64,000 nucleotides of DNA from Rhyacophila brunnea (Eukaryota; Arthropoda; Insecta; Trichoptera; Rhyacophilidae), in the NCBI GenBank assembly GCA_022495005.1, contig JAGYXB010001050.1, positions 372,001 through 436,000 on the forward strand, read 5' to 3'. This document shows, one piece after another, positions 1-12,269 of the stretch. How positions within the stretch are numbered: the first letter of the stretch is position 1; every line of letters begins with the position of its first letter. Below the pieces are notes generated by a model, which worked only from the letters and a program-made list of their open reading frames with translations, did not search any database and was not told the origin of the DNA. Both the position numbers and the translations under genes were made by a program.

Positions 1-1333
1 CTTTACCTATTTTCTGCAAGCTATATGGAGGATTCTATCAGTTTTTCAATGAATTCGATCACTTGGTCACACCACATCGCCAAGTTTGCCATCTACCCCT
101 TATGCCAAGCACATTGCTTAAAACGTTAATCTTTAAAAGTTTTATCGTGTGTATATTAAATTTAGCGTGTCCGAGACTAAACGTCCTAGAGATAAATAAT
201 GATTATATTCGCAAGATGCAAGGACGAAATAACCCACAAAAAATAGAATACTTTTATAGACTGTTCTGACTCAGTACCTCGATTTAAATTAAGTAGTTGC
301 TAACTATTTATGCTTGGCGCCCATTATACCTTTTCGTGGTTGCGTTTTTGTATATTTATTCCTCTTCTATTCACCGCGCGTGAATACCGTGCCGACTGGC
401 ATCTACATTCCTTATTGGGGAAGGGTCGACAGGCGAGTGGGGGGTCGTAGGATAATATGGATTATAGATTGCTTTGCCTTTTTTTACATAACTATACCTA
501 GACGAACAAAAATTTGAACTCGTGATTTTTCGACTCTTTCCGATGGTCAAGAATTTTGATGCGAAGAGCTCAATGACGTGAGTAAATCGAGTTGAGTGTG
601 AGTAAATCGAGTAAATCCAAGAAGGAAACTTCATTGTATGCAACAGACATTGAGACGCGGATTTAAAATGTTTTTTTATTATATTGAGTTAAGCATCGTA
701 GTTCATATTTTTTTTTGTTTATTGTCTAGCCATAGAAAACACGCGAATTTCCATTGCTTGGGAACCCTTAATAAGATTAACACTATATGTACCTAAGACG
801 AACAGACAAAGTATATAAGTATGCCTTATATATATATAAGGCATAGAGGCAGTAAGTCAATTCAATTAATTAGATATAATACTGGTTAATTAAATACATA
901 TAACAATGCATACAATTTGAATATGGAATCATTGCAACAATTCGATTTTTAAATACCTATAATATGTATTGGCGTGTTCGGGTTGCGAAACCACAATAAT
1001 TGTATTTCCCTGAAATTCACCTGCATTGGCTTAACTGCGACCAGTGATAAAGCAAAAAATCACTTTCATAAGCTATTTTCGATTAAATGTTATGCAAGGT
1101 CATGAGCCTAGCCATTGCCGACTGAAGAGGAAAGCCGATACATTTCACGACTGGTCCTACCTTACCGTCCCTCCCGTTCTCTATGGATGACCTGTCATCG
1201 TCTATAGAGTGCTCAAACTGACGCGTCTGTCGTGTTCACTTGTCGGAGTATTCTTAGTTTCAGATTATTTTAACGTATCTTGTAGACCTTGGAGTTTATC
1301 TGATTTAGTGGTTCTGTGTTATTAATATTTGGA
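1..1333. other. no gene seen
   Basis: AT-rich with no coding exon I trust. Contains the palindrome at 820-845 and a 15-base direct repeat (GTGAGTAAATCGAGT) near 579 and 599. Confidence 0.6.
820..845. repeat. 26-base perfect palindrome
   Basis: TATGCCTTATATA followed by its exact reverse complement. No other feature nearby. Confidence 0.85.
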
Positions 1334-1443
1334 ATTGTTGTTTTAATTTAATAAAACGCATATTTTTTGTAGTACTTATTCCACTTTTAAAAGTGGAATA
1401 AGTACTACCAAAAAAATGCGTTTTATTAAATTAAAACAACAAT
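1334..1443. repeat. 110-base near-perfect palindrome
   Basis: Two 55-base arms meet at CCACTTTT/AAAAGTGG with no spacer and differ at two positions by eye. The outer arm sequence (ATTGTTGTTTTAATTTAATA) and the following CAATGCAGTTCCACCATGAA recur at 27670-27870 and 60435-60505. It therefore looks like two copies of a repeat end joined head to head. Confidence 0.85.
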
Positions 1444-2140
1444 ACAATGCAGTTCCACCATGAATTGAGAGTTAACAAAATAAAAGAAATTAATATTTGG
1501 AAGTGACGACCAACGTAAGTAAACTTCTTCTGTGTATAATAATATCATAATACACTAGGACGTTTGTCAATGTGACAGTCGATTCTAAACGACAATAACT
1601 AATAACTTATTTATACTCTTTAGTCATTATAGAATACCAAACTCTGCTTGCAAGTTTTTTATCAATAAATAGTATGGCAGTGGACCACTCGTTGCTTGTG
1701 CAAAAAGTTATGCTCAGGCTTTATTAATCTAAAGATGGCGGTGGCCTAGCTGATTAGCATGGGTTTTTTACTACCCGCATTGAAAAACAATCGATTCATT
1801 GAATTAATGATAGCTATTAGATATACCTGTAGAAGTTGTATGAGATTATAACCTGTATTTTTAATATTTGGATGAATATTGAGAACAATTACTGCAAGTG
1901 ACAACAAATTGAGAGAATGTTAATTCAGAGCAGAATCTCATAATTATTTAGGATCATGACTCGGTCGTTCTGCAGAACCCGTGGCACTCTTATTTAGCCA
2001 GTCCATCATGCGTGTAGTTACTATGCTGTTGCGGTATCATGAAACTTCGTCATGATGGAGTTAGAAAATATAAGAGAATACATCTCATACAAAAAACATC
2101 ACGGGATGTATTTTGGTCGATCGTACCGTAGGCTCACCGG

Positions 2141-2530
2141 CATGACCCCCACATCCTGAAGCGGGCTCCCAGGCTAGGATCTTTGGCGGCCTCCCTACCT
2201 ATCACTAAAGATAAAGGCACTGTGATGCTCTACAGTAGCGTTTTCCAAAAAAAATTAATGTGTATATTTAGTGTTTTTTTGCATCTTTTAATACATCCAT
2301 TTGAATTGTGAAGTTGTCGAGTATCGATACACAATTAAAAATTGTATCGTACAAGCACATAATGTTAAATATTAACATTATTGAAGGAAAATAGCACCTT
2401 TTCTTTACTATGAGAGCAAATTTGTGATGTGTGTTTATCTCACTTATCTGGCCGAGTCACCACGCCGGGCCCCTCTTGAGTCCGGGCCCCCAGGCTAGAC
2501 CCTTGTCAGCCCCCCCCCTTGTGGGGGCCA
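2141..2530 (+). repeat. GGGCCC-rich dispersed repeat, copy 1
   Basis: Begins near CCCACATCCTGAAGCGGGCT and ends at CAGCCCCCCCCCTTGTGGGG. The full ~390 bases recur inverted at 16698-17093, and the last part recurs at 29766-29875. The GC-rich ends are conspicuous against AT-rich surroundings. Confidence 0.72.
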
Positions 2531-2917
2531 TGCTCGCTGGAATTGAGTCGTGAAGATAAAAAAGCGTGTAACAATATTCAGTTGTAAATGTAATATGATT
2601 TCATTGAAATGCTGAAAGGAAAGCTTTAACTATTCCTATTTAAATGTCTATCTTTAAATGTAATCTTACGTTAGAGTTGTTTTCAACGAGGAAGTCCGCG
2701 TGACATGATTCGCACACTAACGGCCTATCGCGGAAGTGAGAGAAAGAGGATATGTAAATATTCGCGTTTTAAACTAAAGAGTAATTTCTTGATACGGTTG
2801 CGCAGTCGACACCTTGCACAGTAGAAGCTAGTTTGTAACACCTCTGTAAGTATTATCAGCCGAATATAATAAATAGATATGTTAGATAACTGCCAGTTTT
2901 TATACTAGATAGTAAAG

Positions 2918-3420
2918 CACAGCCTACTTGTAGTGACGTCTCGTGGGGATAGGCAGATCATGCGTTGCATAGAGACGGCACATTCTGAAGAGTGGCGAAT
3001 GAAGGAACGTATATAAATATTCCAATTTTTAGAGCAGTGGTGGTTTTCCAGGAAGCAAACGATGTTGTCGCTTCATTATAAATGGCAATCGATATCTTAA
3101 GTAAAAAAATAATCGACGTATAAAAATCCTGACAGCATAACTATTATTGTAATGTAATGGCGATTTACCGCACAAACAACATTTTTACATCAATACTACA
3201 ATATGTAAAACCACCACTGATTAAGAGTAGGTTTCGTGGAAATGCTCTAATTCTCAGTTAACGGTATGTATGTAGCTATATGTAAAATGTGTGTATTTTT
3301 CTGTTTAAAGTAGCCAAAAATAAATAATAAAATATGTACATAAATGTACATAATGCTTTCTAAGTCATAATAAGGGTGGCACTTTGAACAGGGACGGCAC
3401 TGCCTACTTGTAGTTAGATA
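2918..3420 (-). repeat. dispersed repeat (GACCTGCCTACCCCC family), copy 1
   Basis: Read in reverse it shares the order with 26480-26890 and 42230-42675: a GGCAGTGCCGTCCC-like end, a TTTCCACGAAACCTACTCTT stretch, and a CGCATGATCTGCCTATCCCC end. Function and superfamily unknown. Confidence 0.5.
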
Positions 3421-5670
3421 TATATGGCTGAAATAGAAAAATCTTCTTCTATAGAAATGTAACCTTGCATCTTTTCCATCGACGCTACCTTATAACTAAA
3501 GATTGTGACATGGATTAGTTATACCCTTCTCGGCTATACATATGTCCCGCGCAGGAAGACTATTTCGAATATACGATTCGTTTGCTCGTCCACGAGACTC
3601 TCTTTATCCGCCTCCAGCATCACATCTTATTATAATTACGCCTAGCCTCTGTTTTTCTTTTGCCGTTACCGACCAAGTCTTGGATTTTTCCTAAACGCAT
3701 TTTAGTTGCTATATAATATTGTTGTGTTCACTAAAATTTACAATCAGCTAATTTTATTATTACTGCAAAGAATATCGATTTCCAGAGTAAGTTAGTAAAT
3801 TAATCATATCCAGTATTAAGTAAAATATAATAATATTCTCCTATCGGTGTCATTACCCATGTAAGGTTGAATATGTTCCTCTCTCAAGTGCCATTAGTAT
3901 TATTTCTTTAACAAATCGAACGTTTATCCAAAAGAACCTCCATTTTGTACGTATCTTCTGTCTTCATTCTTTTCCTGTGTGATGCGTTAACTAATAGTAC
4001 ATGATAGTAATATGTAGATTTTTAATCTTGATTGCTTTTTTGACAGCTCTCTTGACTTGTTTTCTCGAAATATTACGAACTACCATAGTTATTACTGTTA
4101 TGACCTTATTATTTGTGATACGATTGGCCCATGATATTATCATTAAAGCTATTCGACGCAGTCACACTTAGAAGTCATCTAATCTTTTGATGGTCGTTTA
4201 TCAAAACTGCTCATGTCACGTAGCACAAAACTCACCAAGATATTATATTATTATAGTCCAGGCATGGATATTATCCAGTATGCAGAAAATATGTTTCATT
4301 GTTGCAAAGATGTTTCTTAACATCGCAATTTTGATTTTGATCTCAGCGTCGGGGTTTAACCTTCCCGAAGACAGGCATCGACCTGGTCCACTTTTTAATT
4401 TCGGATTCCAATGACAAGCAAAATAACGTTTTCAGCTATCACCGTGAAGTCTCTTTTATAGATTAATCTTCAGATCATCTTATTTGCTGACATACGTCGG
4501 TTAGGTCAGTGGCGCATATTTGGTAACGTAGAACTCCGACACCCTGACTAATATGTAATCAAACTTTAAACGTACCTATACTTATTTAAAAAAAAATACA
4601 GGGATTTGTTATGATTTGGGTAATATTGTACACCCAATATGTGAGAAATAGGGATCTTTTTTAGATTTTGGGATAAGTTCATAACTTTATGACAGATTCG
4701 AACAATTTAGAGGCCCCTTTTAGATTTTATGACGGATCGGTAGCGCCATTTACGTCAAAAAAAAATAGCCGCTAAGCTTGGCAATAAGTATTTTCTTTAA
4801 CAGTATTAACTGTCAATTCTAACGAAAGGTAGAAATTAAAATGAAATACAAAATGTAATAATAAATGAGCGAATTTATGCAGAAAGCACCCAGTCCAGCA
4901 TATTATTAGCTTTTTTATTGATAACTAACTAGAGTGATAAATACTGTAATATAAATGAGTGTGAATAAGAAGGAAGCAAATGGAAGATCTATGTTGTTTT
5001 AGTGCAGTGTGACTATTTTCTTCGAATCGAAGGTGACGTACTCTTCAATCCATTAAATTTTCATTATGGATTTGTAAAGGGATCCTATGGAAGTTATGCA
5101 GAACGTATTATATTGAGTAATATTATATTGAGACGATAACTCATTATTTTGGCCCAAATCGTCGAGTAGCTGCTTTCTGCACAACTATACGCAAATATTG
5201 TTTATCGGTAGACACCCTGTAGGCCATGTGGCGTCGATATTATTACAATGTTCGAAACCAATTGATTTTTAAAAAATCCTCCAGTTTTAAAGCCAAGTTG
5301 TCTACTAAAATACGATTTTTGAAAAAAAAAAAATGATTTAAATGACCTAGCTCGCCAACTGCATGTAGACGATAGACTTCTTATATTTTGAATCCTGAAT
5401 TGTAAATCTGTTAATTTGTTGTGTAAATGAGTTTACAAAGTTTCAGTTAAATAGCGTGGGGGGGGGGGGGACAGAAGATTTTGGAATTATAAATAAAAGG
5501 AGCCTTATACGTAATTTCTGTTATGACATTTGAAATTATTTAGGAAGCGCATGAAACACGGTGAAGTTGGTAAACTAAACAAATATTAATATCGTTTTGT
5601 TGCCATTCCTGTATTTATTTATAATGGCTGCCATTTAAATAAATTGTGATTAATTATTGGAGTACTTATA
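3421..5670. other. no supported gene apart from one tiny ORF
   Basis: Holds the 34-codon secreted-peptide-like ORF at 4310, a CAGTGGCGCATAT hAT-like motif at 4508, and a run of at least 12 G near 5458-5470. Otherwise AT-rich. Confidence 0.55.
4310..4414 (+). CDS. possible tiny secreted-peptide ORF
   Basis: 34 codons: a hydrophobic start (MFLNIAILILISASG) that would serve as a signal peptide, then a short Pro/Arg/Phe-containing tail ending FNFGFQ and TGA. The frame is open upstream to 4187. There is no recognised family, neighbour or splice evidence, and chance is quite possible in AT-rich DNA. Confidence 0.2.
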   Translation: MFLNIAILILISASGFNLPEDRHRPGPLFNFGFQ

Positions 5671-5965
5671 GTTTTAAACGGTTTTACAAAAATTTTACAG
5701 GATTTTAAGCTAAATAATAACACCGAAGTGTAGTACCTACCTACTATTCACTGATTATGTAGGTACTCATTGTGATGGATTATTTTTTATAATATGTCAT
5801 AGCAGTATTGTGAAGTTTTCTGCATATGATGCTGCAATGTGAAGTTACTTGTAGCTAATTTAATCAGTGGAGCAGAGGTTTTTTTTGCTTCAATTCCATA
5901 CATGTAGGCTCCCATCTCTACGGAAGAAGTTTTTTTTCAACACCATGAACGTGATAAAACTGAAC
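5671..5965 (+). repeat. internally deleted relative of the THAP-containing element
   Basis: The left part (ACGGTTTTACAAAAATTTTACAGG, then ACACCGAAGTGTAG) and the right part (GTCATAGCAGTATTGTGAAG through GGCTCCCATCTCTACGGAAG) match the two ends of 20606-21850. The middle is almost entirely missing. Confidence 0.6.
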
Positions 5966-6369
5966 ATCTTGGTTTATTTCAAATGTCTAGACTTGATAAA
6001 CTAAAAAGATTCTCTATCACTGCTATTAAGTTTTGACAGGAGATATATTATTAAAAGCGGTCTACATTAGACCATAAAATAACTGAGAAAAAAATAGATT
6101 CGCTGTAACAAAATTGTGCGATGCGTCAGTCGCTTTGAGAGCGTTTCTAAGAATTTAAAGACAAAACGTTGCATCATCGTGATTTTGGCGAAGACAATGG
6201 GAGGGTTTTGAGGTTTTACCTTTTATCTACCTGAGTCCTGGGATCTGATGAAGCACCTTTTGTAATACCTGGAAAATGTATATTTTAGTATGTATTCATA
6301 CATATATAATACATAACATACATTAGGATTAGGCTGATCATGCGTCCGTTGCGTTTTTAGCCAGTCTCA

Positions 6370-6798
6370 CGACTGTGTTCCCTAAATTTTGGGTTACATG
6401 TAAATTGTACATAAAACATTTCACCGTGGCATAGTTCGCCGTGAGGTTTCTTATCGGAAAAAGATGACCGTATACTATACGGTTTCCGATTTTATTGTAT
6501 TCAATATGAACATTAATTCAATTATTTTCATAGCTGATTTTGGGAAAATTTATGAATTCAAGAATGAAAACCTAACCTAACCTAACTAATCCAGTATATC
6601 TGATATTTTTAAAATTTGTTTACTGCTGGCTTCCTGTAAAGTGTAAACCGACAAGAACCGTGTTTTATTTAGACATGAATTTTATGTCAGCACTATTCGA
6701 CCCAAAGAGGTTGAACGGTCTTTAATATACGGCCATATATTTCCGATACAACATTTCACGAAGTTTCCGGACACGAAATTTTGACCCAGCGCAGTGAT
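6370..6798. mobile_element. probable hAT-like miniature element with TTAGG insert
   Basis: The inverted flanks share the TATCGGAAA...ATG[AG]CCGTATA block (6440-6500 forward, 6715-6750 reverse). The ends resemble CAGTGTTTCCC (6370) and CACTGCGCTGGGTC (reverse at 6798). The centre carries the CCTAACCTAACC fragment at 6573-6588. The same block recurs at 11893-11985. Confidence 0.4.
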
Positions 6799-8300
6799 CA
6801 ATATTTTCCTATATTATAGTAATAAAACTAGAAAATTTGTCCTATCCGACTGACTATGTATCTAACTAAACAATTATTGTATTTCTTTATTTTACCTTCT
6901 TACTGTACCTATTTAGTTTTTAACGTAATTACCTACTAACAAACCGTTTCCAAGCTCCGTACTATTACGAGGTGCTCGTAGGACTGAAGGGTAGGAAATA
7001 TATATGTGAGCAAAGGGCGGTGGTTCGCGCTAAAGATGTTCAATTAAACAATTAAATAACGTCTCTAACTGATTAGGCAAGAAAGGAAAGGCGATATTAT
7101 AATATAAAATTACATTCTATGTTTGTTTGGGGTAATACATTTTATTGGTTTGGGTTCGTCATAATAATTTATATGTGGCCGATACACTGAAGATTTTTGT
7201 TGTATTTTCACACCGAATGTGAGGAATATTAATCTAAGCAAAATACTGAAAACGAAAGTTTTGTTTCTCTTCTTTCTCGTGCACTCATGGCTGAGGACCG
7301 TGACCACATTTAAATTTCGCCATCCTTTGAGCGACCAAGACTTTCCATCCTTCTTGATCTTCCGTTTCTCTCAGGGCAGAATGGATGGTGCCCCAAGTCA
7401 GCTGTTTCACTTGGTCGCTCCATCATCCACCAGTTTTTTTTAACATTACAAAAAAGTAAAAGCCAAGCAGAAACAAATTATCCAATAATATTCATAGTTA
7501 ATCATTTTTTTTGCTATTTTTTTATTAAATGCACAGTATCTGCCTTCTAAAATTTTCTGCTTTAGTATGGATAACAGAAATTGTGATAACCCTGGATTTA
7601 AAAAAAATATACTTAGTCCGAGGAAAATATGGTCACCATAATTAATTATAATACATTTAATATTCGTTATAATGTTTATGAAGGCGCTATAGTTGTGTTT
7701 TGATAACAACTTTGATATTTTTGAATGAATTAAAAAATAATAAAAACATATAACAATAATAATAATCTTTATGAATGCCGTGGATAGGGTTGCCAATCGT
7801 CCCGGATTTTAGTACCCGTTTCGGGATTTTTACATTCAATAAAGACGTTATTGTTTCGATACTCACGTAACTTTACGTTGTAATGGTGTTATATTATAAT
7901 AGTATTTCGGTGGGTATGGTGGGTGTCGTAACTCTGAATGACAGAACAATGAATAATTTTGCTAATAAAAAAATTATTACAGAGTAGAAGAATTGGGTGT
8001 AATTAGATTTGTACACATTATTATGAATGCAATGAAATAATATGAAGATTTGATTGCTATCTAATTAGAGTTGGCAGTGTTTGTGTAATAATAAATTAAT
8101 TAATTCCTATTATGAAACATGAAGCATTCACAAAAATTGTTTATTCGTCTGTTATGTATTATAATTCGTCGAAATGAAGCGTATATGTACTAACAAACTA
8201 CCCTTTTCAGGAGAGAGGGGTGTAATTTTTTGGCAGTAGAGGGGTGCTTTAGGTCCTTTAGGACGAACACTGTTTTGGTGAACAGATTTATTGCCACAGG
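6799..8300. other. no gene; one weak LINE fragment
   Basis: The 116-codon minus-strand frame at 7446-7796 is low-complexity Ile/Phe/Lys sequence from AT-rich DNA. GGTTGCCAATCGTCCCGG near 7788 resembles a transposon end. Confidence 0.5.
7270..7440 (-). pseudogene. possible LINE tail fragment
   Basis: In reverse it reads WGTIHSALRETEDQEGWKVL followed by VAQRMAKFKCGHGPQP. The layout (W...A...D...W..L) recalls LINE C-termini, but the similarity is weak. Confidence 0.25.
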
Positions 8301-8580
8301 GGCCTTATGTTAGAACTTGCGAGTCCCAGTCGCCCGGTCGACATGACATCATATGACATCATATGACATCATTGTGACGTACTACCGGAGTGATACTAGC
8401 ATTCAAGAAATTAACGCTGCTCAAACACTGGCGCTATCCATTGTCCCCATACAAAAATAGGTGTTTCAGCATGTTTGAGCCGTGTGCGTTGGGCGGCTTG
8501 CCTCGACCCGTGTATTGGCTTACGTCACAATTACGTCATGTCGTCGGGTGACTTAATGTCACAATTTAGAACATAAGGCC
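8301..8580. mobile_element. 280-base inverted-repeat element
   Basis: The ends are GGCCTTATGTT in opposite orientation. Further in, CGACATGAC and GTGACGTA blocks match between the arms. It contains three perfect tandem copies of ATGACATCAT (8343-8372) and several TGACGT/ACGTCA words. No ORF. Confidence 0.65.
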
Positions 8581-8582
8581 TC

Positions 8583-8619
8583 CTTTTCCAAACAGACACG
8601 GCGCGTCTGTTTGGAAAAG
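8583..8619. repeat. perfect 15-bp hairpin next to the 280-base element
   Basis: CTTTTCCAAACAGAC and its exact reverse complement are separated by seven bases (ACGGCGC). It starts two bases after the inverted-repeat element ends. Confidence 0.75.
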
Positions 8620-9157
8620 ATTTAGTGAATAACGTTTCTTCTTGGTACATAACAGTATTCAAAGCATAAACCGAAATGTGTGACGAATCGGTTTTATTAA
8701 CGATATGGTGCCACCATGAAAAGAAGGTGTTAGTACACAAATTTTAAAGCTTCAAGTTTTCTAAGAGTTGTTTTAAAGTTGAAGTCAAATTCATGACATA
8801 CATAACTACAAAAGTATCTCGTGAAGTTATCTGTCAGGCGTGAGAAACACAGTTAACACATTTACTTGATTCCAAATGCATCCCATTATAATATCCGATT
8901 GGACTTTTTATTATCCAATTGGAGATTCTGTGCTAAGCCACCTTGTTTATGAAATTGTGATAAGTATCAGTCTTATTTTGGAGCAATACAAATAATGGAA
9001 AACATGTCACCGTGTTAATTATTTAGAGTAGCCCTGCAGCAGGTTTAGTTTAATTTTTTAACACATAAGAAAACATGGTAGGGATTTTCGCAATATTGTA
9101 GGATCATTTTTAAATGTAATTTAATAGTATTTTCTTGGTAGTTAGGGAAGTAATACA

Positions 9158-9612
9158 AAATAATTACAAGATAAAAAGAACTTTTTCTATACAACGTTTT
9201 TAAATTTTCTGTTGAATTATTATGCTCAAACTTGTACTTGATATGAAGTAAATAAAAAACAAATATAGAACACTGAAATGTCATTTTGATTTCCATAGCA
9301 ACGCACGTATATATTAATAATTTAGTTGCTAGGACCACCCCCTTAGCAACCAATAATAGTCTTTTACTTTTTATGGATTTTTCTGAAATAACTTTCCATA
9401 CAAAACAGAATTAACTGAAAATGAATTAAATTCTGCTTAAAAATGGCTAAAAGTATTAAAATAATGCATTGGCATCGTGTTCTGATATATTATATTCTAA
9501 AAGTTTCAAATATCTAGCTAGTCGGAAAGTTAGTTAAAAATCGATTGCAAGATTGGTACCGGACAAACAACCACCGGACAAACAAGAATACGAGCTAATA
9601 AAAACGTTGTAG
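9158..9612 (+). repeat. ~450-base dispersed repeat, copy 1 of 4
   Basis: Runs from TAATTACAAGATAAAAAGAA to GAGCTAATAAAAACGTTGTA. Internal landmarks are TTGCTAGGACC, CTTAGCAACCAATA, AACAGAATTAACTGAAAATG and CTAGCTAGTCGG. Short inverted motifs (ACAACGTTTTTA near the left, TAAAAACGTTGT at the right) suggest a non-autonomous DNA element. No ORF. Confidence 0.75.
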
Positions 9613-9639
9613 AATATAAAATTCCGGTTCTTGTCTATT

Positions 9640-9790
9640 ACTTAGTGGAAGTCAGCGGCAAACAAATTTTGAAAATAACCGATATATTATACTGGATTAT
9701 TTGTTAGGTAAGGTTAGGTTATCATTCTTGAATTCATAAATTTTGGCAAAATCAGCTATAAAAATTAGCGCCGTTCCTGTAGCGGCTTCC
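9640..9790. repeat. TTAGG-containing repeat fragment, inverted to 6528-6640
   Basis: Carries CTGGATTATTTGTTAGGTAA, GGTTAGGTTATCATTCTTGA and ATAAATTTTGGCAAAATCAG, each the reverse complement of matching stretches at 6528-6640. Confidence 0.6.
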
Positions 9791-11107
9791 TGTAAACAGA
9801 CTTGTACAAAAATTCCTTCTGTTTAAAACCATAGAAGAATATGAGAAGTTTTTCTTTTGATAATTATAACAATAAAGTGGTAGGTACAATGTAATTGTTA
9901 TTGTATAATTAATTAAAATCATCTTTCTGTTTTTGTCCACTTATGATATTGCTAAGTAACGTTGCATTTCACACGGAGTATCTTTGTAATTATTATTACG
10001 AAATTGTATAAACCAGATTTATAATGATATCGGTACTAATTTGCATTGTGGTTAACGCAATTGATAGACGTGCTATTTATTATTAATCTTTTGTATACAT
10101 ACTAAAGCAATGCTATAAGTATGTATACAAAATGATAATTTAAATTATAGTACACAGGTGCGTATACAGAAAACTGGTAAGGGGGGACAGAGATTAATTA
10201 CACTTTAAAAAAATATCCGAAATATACCAGTGTGTTATTATTTTTTTTTACGGATGTGGGTATAGTATTAAGACAGTTCTTCATTGAAACGGCAAATAAT
10301 TTTCAACTATAGGTGCGACGAAATTTTGGACTCGCTGGCAATCGAAGAGCGAATGTGAGCTGTGAACACGTCGATTTGTTTCGTGATGGCGACGGGGGTA
10401 TTAATTCTTAAATCATATAAAGATGACTAAAAAACGTTACCTATTTACTTGAAAAAGAAAACATGTAAATGAATATGTTATTATTGTTACTAAAAGAACA
10501 ATACACAGAACGTTAAATGGTCGCATGTTGGATTAATATGACAAATTATATTTCGTTCGGCACGCGTCATTTGCATAATCCGCGCAACGCCTAGCCACGA
10601 TATTTTTAGACCATGCCTCAACTGAGGTATAGCGTTAAGGGTGTAGCTGTTATGCTGAGTCAACTACGAGTAGATGTGTCGATATGATATAAATGGGTCT
10701 TTACAAAAGGAAACGCGCGTGAGCATTTATATTATATCGTTTTGTATTTCGTATAAAGTAGGTACAATTACACTTCTGGTGATAATAAATGGCAGGATAC
10801 ATAAAAGTATATTAATAATCTATGATGGACACGCACAGGTTTATAATGAATAATGATACTTTTAACTTGACATTTTAGGAAAGGATGAGTGTCTCGTAAT
10901 GTCTGTATATTGTTATTGACGCTCTCTTGACAACCGGCGTTTTTTGACGTTTCCGTCTGCGTTTTGTCTATGCTCATTTTTAGAGCTTTATATGTGTCAG
11001 TTGTAGAGTTGGGTAAAACCTTTACAATATTTAATTTTGATTAGAATGTGAAAAGTCAACATTTGCATAGATAACCAAACTTATCTAAAGCCAAATTACT
11101 GAAAAAT
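9791..11107. other. no gene seen
   Basis: AT-rich with the hairpin at 10089-10132. No exon-like frame. Confidence 0.55.
10089..10132. repeat. 15-bp perfect hairpin
   Basis: TTTTGTATACATACT and its reverse complement, 14-base loop. Confidence 0.85.
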
Positions 11108-11540
11108 AATTACAAGATAAAAAGAACTTTATATATACAACGTTTTTAAATTTTCTGTTGAATCATATAAACTTGACTTGACTTGACTAGCTTAAACAAT
11201 AAAAAAAAATTGTACTTGATAGAAATAATACTGAAATGTCATTTTGACATGTCATATTGATTTCCATAGTAACGCATGAATTTATAAATAATTTAGAATA
11301 ATGGTGTCGAAATAACTTTTCATACAAAATAGAATTAACTGAAAATGTATTCAATTCTGCTTAAAGATGGCTAAAAGTATTGAAAGAATGTATTGGCATT
11401 GTGTTCTGATAATATATTCTAAAAGTTTCAAATGTCTAGCTAGTGGGAAAGTTAGTTAAAAATCGATTGCAAGATTTGTACTGGACAAACAACCACCGGA
11501 CAAACAAGAATACGAGCTAATAAAAACGTTGTAAAATACA
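11108..11540 (+). repeat. ~450-base dispersed repeat, copy 2 of 4
   Basis: Same orientation and order of landmarks as copy 1, 1.5 kb away. It lacks the LAGGACC/AGCAACC-like middle stretch, hence shorter. Confidence 0.75.
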
Positions 11541-11739
11541 TCGCTCGATAGGTTTTTTCAACATTGAGGTTTTTTAAAACGTAGAAAATGGAAACGTGGA
11601 TAGGTTTTCAATGATATCAAAAAGTGTTATTTTGCATTTTAAAATTAAATGCATTTTGTGTTTATTTGGAAAATATGTAATCACTACGAATGTAACTGTA
11701 TATTACACAACACACGAAACACCTAAAAAACATTTTTTT

Positions 11740-11990
11740 TCTTATTTCCTTTTGCATCCACTACCCCCTTATCTGTATTCATCGCCCCATAATTGCCTCT
11801 GAGGCTATTACCGCCTCTCTGGATCGCGATAACGCCCATTTTGGGAAACACTGATTCAAATACCAGATTCTGGGCGATGCCACTGAATTCGTGTCCGGAA
11901 ATTTGTACGTAAGCATTTGACCGTGTCATCGTTCACCGTGAGATATTGTATCGGAAACCGATGGCCGTATAGCATTGAGATATAATTCAC
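11740..11990 (-). repeat. hAT terminus (CAGTGTTTCCCAAAATGGGC) and adjoining repeat
   Basis: On the minus strand from 11852 it reads CAGTGTTTCCCAAAATGGGC and then GGCGG/GGGG-rich sequence, a classic hAT end. The opposite end was not found. 11893-11985 repeats the TATCGGAAACCGATGGCCGTA block of 6370-6798. Confidence 0.5.
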
Positions 11991-12269
11991 GTGAGATCGA
12001 ATACTTTAAAAATACGTAATACAAACTATCTGAATATGAACATAAAGGAATACCAGAAAGAAAATACTTGCATAATATATTTATTATATAGATAAAGTTC
12101 TGGTATTTGCTCGTAATTATCAAGTCGTACCTAAGTACCTATAAATATCTGCCAGCGTTATTATTAGATATTTGTTACCGATCAATATTAAATAAATGTT
12201 TTTAAAATATGAACATTACTTAATTAGCCTTGCTAGGCGGTCGTAATTCATTTTGGCCATTCCAGTGGT

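Noticed and set aside
1731..1780. tRNA A-box-like GTGGCCTAGCTGATTAGCA
   Set aside because: No B box at suitable spacing, so a SINE could not be supported.
5458..5470. Run of G
   Set aside because: Simple homopolymer; no repeated G-runs nearby to suggest a G-quadruplex.
7446..7796. 116-codon minus-strand frame
   Set aside because: Ile/Phe/Lys-dominated low-complexity translation expected from AT-rich DNA; no splice signals, motif or neighbour.
8531..8740. 69-codon minus-strand frame
   Set aside because: Runs through the end of an inverted-repeat element and the hairpin, so coding is unlikely.
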